A stretch of DNA of 20,401 nt, taken from positions 1 through 20,401 of IMG/VR virus record IMGVR_UViG_3300039159_000766, one strand, 5' to 3'. The stretch is from a virus. Below are positions 5,959-13,100 of this stretch, piece after piece (the first letter of the stretch is position 1; the number at the start of each line of letters is the position of its first letter). Below the pieces are notes generated by a model that saw nothing but the letters and a program-made list of their open reading frames with translations, did not search any database and was not told the origin of the DNA. A program made the position numbers and the translations under genes.

Positions 5959-6230
5959 TCCATCGTAGTCGGACCCGTGTTCCGACCTGTCTCCAGGTTG
6001 GTTCGCGGGTTTCTCTCTGAGATCTTGGAGAGAACTTCGCCAAACCCGCTGTCCTTTTTGTGTGTCATAAGCCGCTCTGAGTGGCGGGATAGCACAGGGG
6101 TGGAAAGCATATAAACCGAATCCATGCCTCCGCAATGGGGGCACTCTTTCGGTTCATCTTTTTCGGCGATACGGCAACGAACTTCAAACAGCTCATCGCA
6201 TTCGTTACATTTTTTATCGTATGTGGGCAT
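5955..6230 (-). CDS. FmdB-like zinc-ribbon protein
   Basis: ATG 6230 gives 91 residues (MPTYDKKCNECDELFEV...). Four cysteines in CNEC and CPHCGG form a rubredoxin-like zinc ribbon of the FmdB type in the first 40 residues; the tail is basic and polar with no fold recognised. A longer frame upstream exists, but the MPTY start matches how FmdB-type proteins begin. It overlaps the preceding 53-residue gene by 17 bases and the convergent HNH gene by 4. It may be a small regulator; function unproven. Confidence 0.8.
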   Translation of the reverse strand: MPTYDKKCNECDELFEVRCRIAEKDEPKECPHCGGMDSVYMLSTPVLSRHSERLMTHKKDSGFGEVLSKISERNPRTNLETGRNTGPTTMD

Positions 6231-6375
6231 CGTCGTCTTTCTGGTTTGTTTCTGTGAGTTGCACAATAATCTTTGGGATACTAGGATGGTAATGTATACC
6301 CACCGACCCGTCTGGCATCTGTATAACTTTTGTAGTTATTTTATCATCAAACCAATATTTAGCACGCTCGATCAT
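6214..6375 (-). CDS. hypothetical small phage protein
   Basis: ATG 6375, with AAGGAA five bases upstream, gives 53 residues (MIERAKYWFDDKITTKVIQM...). The middle MPDGSVGIHYHPSIPKIIV looks like a compact beta domain. It overlaps the start of the zinc-ribbon gene by 17 bases. A 9-bp hairpin lies just upstream of its ribosome site. No family recognised. Confidence 0.62.
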   Translation of the reverse strand: MIERAKYWFDDKITTKVIQMPDGSVGIHYHPSIPKIIVQLTETNQKDDDAHIR

Positions 6376-6391
6376 AATTTCCTTAATATGG

Positions 6392-6423
6392 GCAGGTTGA
6401 TTGAGTGATAAAGTTCAACCTGC
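6392..6423. other. 9-bp perfect inverted repeat (RNA hairpin)
   Basis: GCAGGTTGA at 6392-6400 pairs perfectly with TCAACCTGC at 6415-6423 around a 14-base loop. It lies in the intergenic gap before the 53-residue gene. No U-run follows on either strand, so it is not a standard terminator; an RNA processing or translation-control hairpin is possible. Confidence 0.65.
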
Positions 6424-6474
6424 AAAACTTCAGCTAGCCTCAAGCGGCGATAGCGAAAAGTGCGTCGTTAGCGT

Positions 6475-6624
6475 TTACTTTGGTTTAGTTTTTGCGTCTA
6501 TCTCTGACGAGTAGCCAATATATCTTACTTCTTTCGCGGTCGATCCTGTGTCATCCCCATCAAAAAGACACAGAATATCTTTTTGGTGGAGATGTCCGGC
6601 GCTGCCCCGGAGTGTCGCAAACAT
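6475..6624 (-). CDS. hypothetical small phage protein
   Basis: ATG 6624 to TAA 6477-6475 encodes 49 residues (MFATLRGSAGHLHQKDILCL...), with FDGDDTGSTAKEVRYIGYSS following. Composition is protein-like and acidic in the middle. It lies 33 bases after the 123-residue gene. The ribosome site is weak. No family recognised. Confidence 0.5.
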   Translation of the reverse strand: MFATLRGSAGHLHQKDILCLFDGDDTGSTAKEVRYIGYSSEIDAKTKPK

Positions 6625-6657
6625 TTCTTATAACCAGTTTACTACTATTCTTTTTAT

Positions 6658-7029
6658 TTAGTGTATGTACTCATTGGGTGGAGCTGCTTCCTCAGACTCC
6701 TCTGAAACTAGAAAATCCGTAACTCTCTTGGCATACTGGATAGGTTTTACCCCGGCCTCAATAATCATAATCTCATTTTTGAAATTGGGTGCCAAGGCTG
6801 ATGCTGTCGATATAGCTTGATAAATGGCGTCATCAATATTTGCAGAGTAGATTGTTGTGACCATTGAAACAGCGTGATGTACTTCTGGATCAGGTTCCAA
6901 CGCAACCCCCACAAATCCGATGGTTGGGTTGTAGAGAACTTCTCCCTCACTCGAAAATCTGTAGACTGTAAGAAAGAAAAAACTGGCGTTCATCATGCCC
7001 ATCGGCTCGATGGCGGTAAAATCCTTCAT
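6658..7029 (-). CDS. hypothetical phage protein
   Basis: The 123-residue protein begins MKDFTAIEPMGMMNASFFF; its start overlaps the stop of a 25-codon gene (ATGA, 7029-7026), with AAGG-like bases not evident. It reads as an alpha/beta domain with FYRFSSEG-like and SANIDDAIYQAISTASAL segments and an acidic, proline-containing C-terminus. No family recognised. Confidence 0.72.
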   Translation of the reverse strand: MKDFTAIEPMGMMNASFFFLTVYRFSSEGEVLYNPTIGFVGVALEPDPEVHHAVSMVTTIYSANIDDAIYQAISTASALAPNFKNEIMIIEAGVKPIQYAKRVTDFLVSEESEEAAPPNEYIH

Positions 7030-7103
7030 GGCATCGGCCTAAACGGCAGCACCTTCAGTAACTCAGTCAGATCAAAAATTACATATTCAAATTCTTCGTT
7101 CAT
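7026..7103 (-). CDS. 25-residue small protein
   Basis: ATG 7103, preceded by AAAGGA with suitable spacing, encodes MNEEFEYVIFDLTELLKVLP and five more residues, then TGA overlapping the next start (ATGA). The good ribosome site and coupled end support translation. It may serve as a leader peptide for the 123-residue gene. No family recognised. Confidence 0.55.
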   Translation of the reverse strand: MNEEFEYVIFDLTELLKVLPFRPMP

Positions 7104-7112
7104 GGTAATCCT

Positions 7113-7347
7113 TTATAGCATCCGCATATGGGCGGTTTCCGGGTGAAAGATAACCTCATCGTCAGTCAGCACATGTCCGAATGTTCCAAGCCCGGTTTGT
7201 TTGGCGTATCTACCGCCCTCCATCTGGCATAAAATGTCGTCTGTGTACAACTCAAACATTCTGCCCTTGTCTGGTTCACATGGCCATGGATATTTTTCCG
7301 TCTTTCTTGACAGTGTAATATCCCGTTACTTTAAAATTATACCCCAT
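7113..7347 (-). pseudogene. 77-codon gene split by a +1 frameshift in an A5 run
   Basis: ATG 7347 opens MGYNFKVTGYYTVKKDGK, but the frame ends at TGA 7278-7276. Skipping one A of the A5 run (7297-7293) joins it to a second frame, YPWPCEPDKGRMFELYTDD..., which runs to TAA 7115-7113. The fused 77-residue product reads as one natural small protein. Without the shift, two pieces of 23 and 48 residues (second ATG 7259) would be made. The start overlaps the end of the upstream gene. The cause could be sequencing error in a homopolymer, true inactivation, or programmed frameshifting. No family recognised. Confidence 0.62.
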
Positions 7348-7963
7348 TTGCCCATTCCTTTCCTTGTCGTTTGCATCGTTTCAATGAGCGCTTGTGTAGC
7401 AATTCTGGTGTTGTTGGGTCCTCGATCCCAACGATTGAAGGTTTTACCTGATGAAAAACACCTGACGGAAATTCCCCTGGCTTGGTATCCGCATTAGAAT
7501 CCAAACGAAGATAACCAGCGTGATGGCCCATGATGTAATAATCAACATCTACAATATGCAGACCAGATACTACGCGGGAACCTTTTTTCGTGATGGTGTT
7601 TATATCCTTCGAGCCATTTTCAATCTTGCGCATCACAGAAGTTTTACGCATTGCGCTCTTGATATTGCCGATGATCACATTCCGCAGCAGGTTATCCACA
7701 AACATCAGCTCATCCGGGTGAACACCCTCAACCTGTAGATTGATACCGGTGGCCTCTTCCCGCAAGAGCCGCAGCAGGTTTGCCGCAACTTTTGTCTCCA
7801 TGCTCTCAGTCGTGACCGCGGTCACGACGCCAGCCACATTGGTGTTGAAGGCGTTCACCCGGACCGTGCACGCCCGACTCAGCTTTTTGCTGTCAAGCTC
7901 AATCAAGCGGCGCGCCAGGTAGTTGGCTGCAGGAGTTTTCCCGAAGGTATTAAGATCTAACAT
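7337..7963 (-). CDS. hypothetical phage protein, 208 residues
   Basis: Reading from ATG 7963 (with a GGAAGA ribosome site) gives MLDLNTFGKTPAANYLARRL... The frame is open upstream to 8173, but that part overlaps the previous gene fully and looks like a shadow. The middle is helical and basic (NIKSAMRKTSVMRKIENG); a beta-rich part follows (RVVSGLHIVDVDYYIMGHH). It overlaps the 83-residue gene by 14 bases and its end holds the start of the frameshifted gene. No family recognised. Confidence 0.72.
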   Translation of the reverse strand: MLDLNTFGKTPAANYLARRLIELDSKKLSRACTVRVNAFNTNVAGVVTAVTTESMETKVAANLLRLLREEATGINLQVEGVHPDELMFVDNLLRNVIIGNIKSAMRKTSVMRKIENGSKDINTITKKGSRVVSGLHIVDVDYYIMGHHAGYLRLDSNADTKPGEFPSGVFHQVKPSIVGIEDPTTPELLHKRSLKRCKRQGKEWANGV

Positions 7964-8201
7964 TTTCTTCTTCCGTAATTTGGACAAGTAGGCCCTGATC
8001 GTTGGGTTCGTAAACACCAGAGCCACCAGGGGTGATTTTCTCTGGTGATTCAGTGAAAGGGCTTTTGATGAAAGCCTGTTTGATATTTTCTTCACCGATG
8101 CCATGGGCTTTGCAAAATTGAATGGCATCGTTTTGTTTGTTTGAAAAGTGAACGATTCGATCGTTCTGATCATATACTATACATCCTATTCGCCTGAACA
8201 T
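7950..8201 (-). CDS. hypothetical small phage protein
   Basis: The 83-residue protein (MFRRIGCIVYDQNDRIVHFS...) starts at ATG 8201, overlapping the RNA ligase stop (TAATG), so it is coupled to the ligase. The first half looks like a small alpha/beta domain; the second half is acidic. No family recognised. Confidence 0.7.
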   Translation of the reverse strand: MFRRIGCIVYDQNDRIVHFSNKQNDAIQFCKAHGIGEENIKQAFIKSPFTESPEKITPGGSGVYEPNDQGLLVQITEEENVRS

Positions 8202-9340
8202 TAAAAACCCTTATAACTTGGCCCGATGAACTGTCGGATAGATTCAACCGTGGATGAAGACGAGCAGTTCTTGATCAGGAATTCCTTGAATCCGGTCGAA
8301 CCTCTGTTCTTTAGAGAAAACAGGAACTTGGTGTATTCTGGGTGAGCCTGGGCCCAAAAAGCATACTCGCGGTCAGGCAGTCCAGCATCAACAGCAGGGC
8401 CATAAAGCCCATAGATAATCTGAGCGTGCTTGGTTAAATGCTTCAAAACCGAAGCTTGATATGCAACCATACGAGCCCGACGCTCCTCGGATACCAGGGG
8501 TAGAAAATCATCCAGAGTCCCATTTAGAACCAACTCGAGGACGTTCTTTTCGTGCTGAATCACGTCAAGGCTTCGGTGAAGCAAGCAGTACTGATCTGCC
8601 TTGATTTTAACTCGGAAGCCACTATCAAAGGTTATCACCACGCCCTCAGCGTCATCCCACAGTTTCACTTCTGCAGCGATTTCCCGAATGGTAGATTTGT
8701 TATCCAGGATCTCTTTTACAATTGGAATAAGACCGCTCGTATATAACTCAAGTTCAGTATAGTTACAATAATCCCCAGTCCAGTTATCACGGGCAGCAAG
8801 TAGAGTTAGAGCAGCTTCAGGATAGTCAATCACGACCTGATTTTCGCGTGAAGTATACTCAAAGATTGGCGTAACATTGTCTTTTAGACACTTCAGAAAA
8901 AATGCCTCGTATGAACCCTTTAGGGGTGAGTTTTTCACGAACCGTTCGGCCATATCTGAATAATCAGTCATGCCCGCGCGAGTTCCAAGACGGTAATCGA
9001 AACTATCGATGCCATCACCAAAAGCAATGAGACGAATCATCGACCCATCCAACTTTTCTAGGATAGAAAATGGTTCAGTAAAATCAATATCTTTCTCGAG
9101 CCAACCTTCACATTCGCCCAGATTGTGGAATTTATCCAGAGCAAGACTGCAGATCAAGCCATCTTGATCAAAGCATGTGCCGCGCAGATTTTTCAGGATA
9201 AGGGTTTCGCGTTCATTTTTTCCCACAAAAGTGCCGGGCATTGTGAGATTGTAGTCGATCACAGAAAACCCATCCCGCTGATTGTGGGAGAACTCAGACT
9301 TGTCTTTTATTGCTTCTAGAGCTTCATTCAAATTGAACAT
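8201..9340 (-). CDS. rnlA: T4 RNA ligase 1-type RNA ligase (Rnl1)
   Basis: The 379-residue protein is close to the length of T4 Rnl1 and carries nucleotidyltransferase motifs in order: motif I EKLDGS with the AMP-accepting Lys96, motif III PIFEYT (Glu161), motif IV EGVV (Glu232) and motif V VKIKADQY (Lys245, Lys247). Rnl1 enzymes use ATP to join 3'-OH and 5'-phosphate RNA ends; in T4 the enzyme works with Pnkp to mend host tRNA cut in the anticodon loop. No Pnkp is seen in this window. It is the first gene after early promoter P3. The interrupted tRNA-Leu gene at 15152-15408 is a conceivable local substrate, which is speculation. Confidence 0.92.
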   Translation of the reverse strand: MFNLNEALEAIKDKSEFSHNQRDGFSVIDYNLTMPGTFVGKNERETLILKNLRGTCFDQDGLICSLALDKFHNLGECEGWLEKDIDFTEPFSILEKLDGSMIRLIAFGDGIDSFDYRLGTRAGMTDYSDMAERFVKNSPLKGSYEAFFLKCLKDNVTPIFEYTSRENQVVIDYPEAALTLLAARDNWTGDYCNYTELELYTSGLIPIVKEILDNKSTIREIAAEVKLWDDAEGVVITFDSGFRVKIKADQYCLLHRSLDVIQHEKNVLELVLNGTLDDFLPLVSEERRARMVAYQASVLKHLTKHAQIIYGLYGPAVDAGLPDREYAFWAQAHPEYTKFLFSLKNRGSTGFKEFLIKNCSSSSTVESIRQFIGPSYKGF

Positions 9341-9368
9341 TTTAGTCTTTCTGGGTAGGTATGTGTTT

Positions 9369-9397
9369 ATTATATCACATCTAGGAATAAAAGTAAA
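9369..9397 (-). promoter_or_regulatory. early promoter copy 3 (P3), for the RNA ligase
   Basis: Minus strand: TTTACT (9397-9392), 17-bp spacer, TATAAT (9374-9369) with TGA in front. The -35 box starts 1 base after the stop of the upstream gene. The leader differs from most copies (AAACACATACC instead of AACTTATCAAC). Confidence 0.88.
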
Positions 9398-9398
9398 T

Positions 9399-9704
9399 CT
9401 ATCGAACTACTTTCCAGCCTACGCTACCACATAGGTAGTTCACGTTATCGACCGATACTACGTCCCCGATGGAGACCGATCGACCCCGGCCATAAAAAAC
9501 TTCTCGTTCTCGAAGACGGTTCGGATTGTTTGTTAGATCAAAAACCTCCTCGGCGGCACTTTCGCCGTCCAGGTGCATATCAATCTCACGAGAACAGCTG
9601 TATTGATCCAGATTATTTTGGACCAACTTAGTGATGTTGTCGTTGTTCATGTAGAAAGATGGGGCCATGCTATTTGGGGCCAAGAGCACGCGAACTTTAG
9701 ACAT
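9399..9704 (-). CDS. YodL-like small phage protein
   Basis: ATG 9704 overlaps the preceding stop (TGATG) and has AAGGAG 8 bases upstream, giving 101 residues (MSKVRVLLAPNSMAPSFYMN...). The C-terminal half, VFDLTNNPNRLREREVFYG then GRSVSIGDVVSVD and YLCGSVGW, matches my recollection of the YodL-like domain (GRSVSxGDVVxVD) common in phages and conjugative elements. Function unknown. Confidence 0.76.
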   Translation of the reverse strand: MSKVRVLLAPNSMAPSFYMNNDNITKLVQNNLDQYSCSREIDMHLDGESAAEEVFDLTNNPNRLREREVFYGRGRSVSIGDVVSVDNVNYLCGSVGWKVVR

Positions 9705-9877
9705 CAATATGTCTCCTTGACGTAGTAGTATTTTTCGGAGGGCCAAGTGTCCTGGAGAACAGGATCCTTGAGATACTCGTTGTATCCCTTGGCATCGTGG
9801 AAGGTCCGTCGAAAAACCGTTTTGTGAGTTTTCAGATCTACCACGCTCAAATATACGCTCTTAGCTTTTCCGCCCAT
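9704..9877 (-). CDS. hypothetical 57-residue phage protein
   Basis: ATG 9877 to TGA 9706-9704 gives MGGKAKSVYLSVVDLKTHKT... with a tyrosine-rich end (SEKYYYVKETY). It looks like a small beta-hairpin plus helix domain. Its stop is joined to the next start by one base. The ribosome site is weak. A late promoter lies 87 bases upstream. Confidence 0.65.
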   Translation of the reverse strand: MGGKAKSVYLSVVDLKTHKTVFRRTFHDAKGYNEYLKDPVLQDTWPSEKYYYVKETY

Positions 9878-9879
9878 AA

Positions 9880-9960
9880 TTATTCTCGTTCAAAAAAGTA
9901 TTTACAAACAAAATGCAGGCAGACAATTACGATACCCGCGACCAAAAGATCATGTAACAT
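9880..9960 (-). CDS. 26-residue membrane peptide
   Basis: ATG 9960 to TAA 9882-9880 encodes MLHDLLVAGIVIVCLHFVCK plus six residues, one hydrophobic span with a charged end. It fills the gap between two genes and ends 2 bases before the next ATG. Its ATG lies three bases past a TATAAATA box, so a late transcript starting there would probably lack this start; only transcripts from further upstream would express it. No Shine-Dalgarno is clear. Confidence 0.42.
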   Translation of the reverse strand: MLHDLLVAGIVIVCLHFVCKYFFERE

Positions 9961-9963
9961 CTC

Positions 9964-9971
9964 TATTTATA
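9964..9971 (-). promoter_or_regulatory. T4-type late promoter (minus strand)
   Basis: The plus strand reads TATTTATA, an exact TATAAATA on the minus strand in the gap after the 61-residue gene. Expected initiation is near 9958. It would drive the 57- and 101-residue genes late. Confidence 0.75.
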
Positions 9972-9990
9972 CAGTCACTAAAGTATTACT

Positions 9991-10176
9991 TTAGAAGGAC
10001 TTTATCCAGCGGGTAAGGATTTCCTGAGATTCCCTCAGGGTGATATCTTCAAATGCTGCGTACAAATACGGGCCCGCGCCGAACATGTTGGTGATACCCG
10101 AATCTCGCAGTTCAACAAGATAATCAAAGTACTTTTGGTCCGACGGATTCTGGGCGGTGGTGGTTTTTGTGTTCAT
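9991..10176 (-). CDS. small conserved-type phage protein, probably leaderless
   Basis: The 61-residue protein contains KYFDYLVELRDSGITNMFGA and ends ILTRWIKSF, a pattern (YLxxLRxSGxTNMFGAxPYL) I recall from many small phage proteins of unknown function. The ATG (10176-10174) lies only five bases after the TATAAT box of P4, where transcription would be expected to start, and no Shine-Dalgarno precedes it, so the mRNA may begin with AUG. Confidence 0.76.
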   Translation of the reverse strand: MNTKTTTAQNPSDQKYFDYLVELRDSGITNMFGAGPYLYAAFEDITLRESQEILTRWIKSF

Positions 10177-10181
10177 AAGTT

Positions 10182-10210
10182 ATTATAACACACCCGAGGA
10201 TAAAAGTAAA
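10182..10210 (-). promoter_or_regulatory. early promoter copy 4 (P4)
   Basis: Minus strand: TTTACT (10210-10205), 17-bp spacer, TATAAT (10187-10182), extended by TGT. The -35 box lies 2 bases after the stop of the AAA+ gene. The usual TTATCAAC leader reads TTATGAAC here, which creates the start codon. Confidence 0.92.
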
Positions 10211-10212
10211 AC

Positions 10213-11310
10213 TCAGTAGAAGCCCGCGGACCTCTTGCCAGTGTCGCGGTTGGTCTCGTTGAAGTTGTATAGCTCAGCGAGAGTTTTTGGCTTGTTGTCA
10301 GTTGGCCTCCAGTGAATATCCGGGTGAATCGAGAGGAACTTTAGAATCTCTGCGTGCTCAAGAGAACGGAATTTCACGACTCCGGCACAGCGACCACGCC
10401 TCGTGAGGGCTGGGTCCACGTTGTCCAGATTCTCTAGGTTTGTGGAAAAGATAATCTTCTTTTTTGCCGAGGAAACAAGGCCGTCCGATGAGTTGAGAAA
10501 CTTCACCATCATGTCATTGCCGCCTTCCCTGGAGCCCAGGAGGTTGTCGGCATCCTCAAACACCAAGGTGCCTGCTTCGGATTCAGCAAAATATGCAAAG
10601 ATGCCGTCCTTCGACATAATGAGGGGGTCGTATGTGACCATACCGCCCTTCTTGGATTTTGAGATGATGTACTTGATAAGATTGGTTTTGCCGGTACCCG
10701 GTGGGCCAATCAACAAAAGCACGTTCTCGGGCCCAGAGAGATAAGCCTCGATAAACGGATCAAGGCCCTCTTTGATGAAGGGGTATGACTCGTCGGTAAT
10801 GCCCTTGGGTTGTATAAGAGGAATGGTGACGGAATTCATATCTGTGGATGTAACCCACTCGATTGAACATGGGACCACAGTGAACGATGAAGTCAAAGCG
10901 GTCTCGAGAGATTTTACTAGAGGCAGGTCCCCGGCTACCGTGACGTCAATCGAGGTTGAGGACGTACGAATGTTCACAAGTAGAAAGTCATCTGCATCCA
11001 CGAGAACAGTGAGCCGTGAGCTCATCCGAGTAGCCGTCAGGTTCAGCTGAGACTTTTCGAGAATAAACTCGTAGATGTCATCGGACGTCAGCATCCCCCG
11101 TGAAAGATTGACATTGCGCCCGAACACGGATCGCTTGTTCTGGATGTTGGTCATCAAGAATTGAGACTTGATGTACTCTGGCATCTCAGTCTCAACGTAG
11201 GAAATTGGATTTTGTTTCATAGTATTATTCGCTGAAAGATTTGCCGCAATTTTTGTCGATGAGCTAATCCATCGCTTGTGCTCCAAGGAATCTAGGGCAG
11301 TTATTGACAT
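10213..11310 (-). CDS. AAA+ ATPase (BCS1-like core)
   Basis: The 365-residue protein has an N-terminal alpha/beta region of about 190 residues and a C-terminal AAA+ module: Walker A GPPGTGKT (202-209), Walker B TLVFEDAD (248-255), sensor 1 IIFSTN (286-291) and an RRGRC arginine-finger region (304-308). The core resembles BCS1-type AAA proteins, though no membrane segment is seen. ATP-driven remodelling of a protein or nucleic-acid complex is likely; the substrate is unknown. It overlaps the dCMP deaminase stop by one base (TAATG) and is the last gene of the unit starting at RNase H. Confidence 0.88.
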   Translation of the reverse strand: MSITALDSLEHKRWISSSTKIAANLSANNTMKQNPISYVETEMPEYIKSQFLMTNIQNKRSVFGRNVNLSRGMLTSDDIYEFILEKSQLNLTATRMSSRLTVLVDADDFLLVNIRTSSTSIDVTVAGDLPLVKSLETALTSSFTVVPCSIEWVTSTDMNSVTIPLIQPKGITDESYPFIKEGLDPFIEAYLSGPENVLLLIGPPGTGKTNLIKYIISKSKKGGMVTYDPLIMSKDGIFAYFAESEAGTLVFEDADNLLGSREGGNDMMVKFLNSSDGLVSSAKKKIIFSTNLENLDNVDPALTRRGRCAGVVKFRSLEHAEILKFLSIHPDIHWRPTDNKPKTLAELYNFNETNRDTGKRSAGFY

Positions 11311-11747
11311 TATAGTTTGCTCACGGCCACACCAAAATTAGATAAAAATTCAACACCCGACTCGTCCCGGTATGAATGACGATAGTAAACATTTTTTATG
11401 CCTGCGCCATATACCATTTTTGCACAGTGTATGCATGGCAGTAGGGTAACATACAAAGTTCCATCCTTCGCGGAATTACCCGCCTGTAGCATTTTCAGGA
11501 GAAGATTTTCTTCGGCATGCTGAACGGTGGGAAGGGTTTCAAGAACTGTAGTTCCATCCTCGAGCTCAACAGTTTTTTCACAGCAATTGTCGGCCCCCTT
11601 GGGCTGCCCATTCCAGCCATGACCCACAATGTTACCGTCTTTCACCAAAATCGCGCCGACCTTGGATCGTACCGCGTGGCTCATTAGGGCAACCCGAGAG
11701 GCAACATCCATGTAAAGATTGTGGTATCGGATTTCTTTTTCCGTCAT
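11310..11747 (-). CDS. dCMP deaminase
   Basis: The 145-residue cytidine/deoxycytidylate deaminase-fold protein has the zinc site HAE (His77, catalytic Glu79) and PCIHC (Cys105, Cys108). The SKVGAILVKDGNIVGHGWNG segment is typical of phage dCMP deaminases. It converts dCMP to dUMP, feeding dTMP synthesis. It overlaps the DUF6433-like gene by ATGA. With the dUTPase at 16991 and the HAD nucleotidase at 19387 it belongs to the phage's nucleotide-pool enzymes. Confidence 0.93.
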   Translation of the reverse strand: MTEKEIRYHNLYMDVASRVALMSHAVRSKVGAILVKDGNIVGHGWNGQPKGADNCCEKTVELEDGTTVLETLPTVQHAEENLLLKMLQAGNSAKDGTLYVTLLPCIHCAKMVYGAGIKNVYYRHSYRDESGVEFLSNFGVAVSKL

Positions 11748-12142
11748 TTCAGGTAGCCGACTTCCTTCAAAGCTGCTGCTGTAATGTTGGGATACAAGGT
11801 TTCAAGATTCTGTTCCTTGATAGCGATGAGAACTTTTGCTTCCTCTGCGGATATAGATTCCAGACAGCCGATGAACATTGCTTCACGCTTGGCTGGTTTC
11901 AAGTCAGCTCGGCAATAGACGTAAAATTTGCGGGCCTCCATGAAGAAAGTCTGATCATGCTGCACAGACGGTCCCAACTGTGTTTTGTATGGTGGAACCC
12001 CTTCTGGAAGGATAAACTTCTTCTCTGGAATAAAAGCGTGCTCGAACACGTTCCGTAGATATGTGTTATTAGAGTACTTCGAGATCTTAGAGATATCTTC
12101 GTTCAATTCCTTGAGAATATCAGAGATGAGAATGTTTGCCAT
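11744..12142 (-). CDS. DUF6433-like phage protein
   Basis: The 132-residue protein contains YLRNVFEHAFIPEKKFILPE, GVPPYKTQ, and FIGCLESISAEEAKVLIAIK, the order and wording I recall for the DUF6433 family of T4-like phages. Function unknown; predicted helical. ATG 12142 has AAGGAAAC upstream. It sits between RNase H and dCMP deaminase in a replication-related unit. Confidence 0.78.
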   Translation of the reverse strand: MANILISDILKELNEDISKISKYSNNTYLRNVFEHAFIPEKKFILPEGVPPYKTQLGPSVQHDQTFFMEARKFYVYCRADLKPAKREAMFIGCLESISAEEAKVLIAIKEQNLETLYPNITAAALKEVGYLK

Positions 12143-12151
12143 AATGTTTCC

Positions 12152-13039
12152 TTAGAATTCTGCTACACGGGGCGTGAGCTGTCGCAACTTATGTTTAATG
12201 CAATATTCAAAAATTGCATTCCGATCGGCTTTGTCTGGTGCCATCTTATACTGAGCAATGACCCGGTCCCGCAAGTCTGTTGGAACAAACGCGGAGCTAA
12301 TTAGAACCTCATTCCGCTTGTAGCGGGCGAGTTCGGCTTCGCTCAGGATGGATAAATTCGAGAACTTTTCAACCACCTTCTTGGTAACGGGTATGGCTCT
12401 ACCGTACTTATCCCGGTTTATCAGAAAGTCATCTGGCATCAGGACCGATGGCACACCATCACCCTCATCGCCGGCAATAATCTTATCTACCAGGAAAGTT
12501 GAGACTGGTTTCGGAACAACCTTCTTTACTCGGGGGCTCCATTGGGCATAGTTCTTGTGCTTGTACTGCTGCAGAAAGTCGTGATCCGAGGAGATATTCA
12601 TCACCCGCTGAGCTGATTCCTCTAGGCCGTCTTGTACAAAATCATTTTCCGCGAAGTAATCCGAGAGAATGAAGATGATGTCGTCGCCTTCGGCCTGATC
12701 GTCCTGAAGAACTTTGTAGGGGAACATCGTGGCGAGTTCGAGTTTTACGTCTCCCAGGATGGAGAAGATAGAGCCCCAGTCGGTATCCGATTCCTCGCGC
12801 TTGGCTTTCCGCATACCCTTGTATTGGGGAAAAACAGTCTTGCGCCAGTTGGCTTTTCCGTCACAGGCTATCACAAGATTCCCGCACTTGCTGCCCCAGG
12901 CCTTTTTGTAGCCCAGGAGAGAAGTTAGGAAAATGTGGCGGGCGATTTGGCCCATCTTTTCGGTGGGCTCGCCTTTTTTGAAGTCGTTGGTGAAGGCAGT
13001 CACGGACGCAATGAACACATTGCTATAGTCGATAAGCAC
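12152..13039 (-). CDS. rnh: T4-type RNase H (5'-3' FEN-like exonuclease)
   Basis: The 295-residue protein carries the acidic sites of the FEN/T4 RNase H family: LIDYSN (Asp4), ACDGK (Asp60), AEGDDII (Glu117, Asp119, Asp120), SSDHDF (Asp152, Asp154) and GDEGDGVPS (Asp191, Asp194). It removes RNA primers and short flaps from lagging-strand fragments. The start is GTG 13039; the AAGGGG ribosome site lies 12 bases away, with the palindrome GGAATACTATTCC between, so an in-frame ATT six bases upstream is an alternative start. It is first after early promoter P5, and the DsbA-like gene is nearby, as in T4. Confidence 0.93.
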   Translation of the reverse strand: MLIDYSNVFIASVTAFTNDFKKGEPTEKMGQIARHIFLTSLLGYKKAWGSKCGNLVIACDGKANWRKTVFPQYKGMRKAKREESDTDWGSIFSILGDVKLELATMFPYKVLQDDQAEGDDIIFILSDYFAENDFVQDGLEESAQRVMNISSDHDFLQQYKHKNYAQWSPRVKKVVPKPVSTFLVDKIIAGDEGDGVPSVLMPDDFLINRDKYGRAIPVTKKVVEKFSNLSILSEAELARYKRNEVLISSAFVPTDLRDRVIAQYKMAPDKADRNAIFEYCIKHKLRQLTPRVAEF

Positions 13040-13040
13040 T

Positions 13041-13053
13041 GGAATAGTATTCC
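13041..13053 (-). promoter_or_regulatory. palindrome between the rnh ribosome site and start
   Basis: GGAATACTATTCC is a perfect 13-base palindrome around one central base, directly before GTG 13039. As RNA it can fold into a 4-bp hairpin using bases of the AAGGGGAA ribosome site. It may be a translational operator or a DNA-binding site; this is inference. Confidence 0.5.
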
Positions 13054-13071
13054 CCTTGGTTGGTTTGGACT

Positions 13072-13100
13072 ATTATATCACATCACCGAATAAAAGTAAA
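13072..13100 (-). promoter_or_regulatory. early promoter copy 5 (P5), for rnh
   Basis: Minus strand: TTTACT (13100-13095), 17-bp spacer, TATAAT (13077-13072), extended by TGA. It overlaps the last codons of the upstream membrane-protein gene. Its leader (AGTCCAAACCAACCAAGG) differs from other copies. Confidence 0.9.

Noticed and set aside
7964-8173. N-terminal extension of the 208-residue protein to 8173
   Set aside because: The added 70 residues lie fully inside the 83-residue gene in another frame; ATG 7963 has a ribosome site and normal local overlap.
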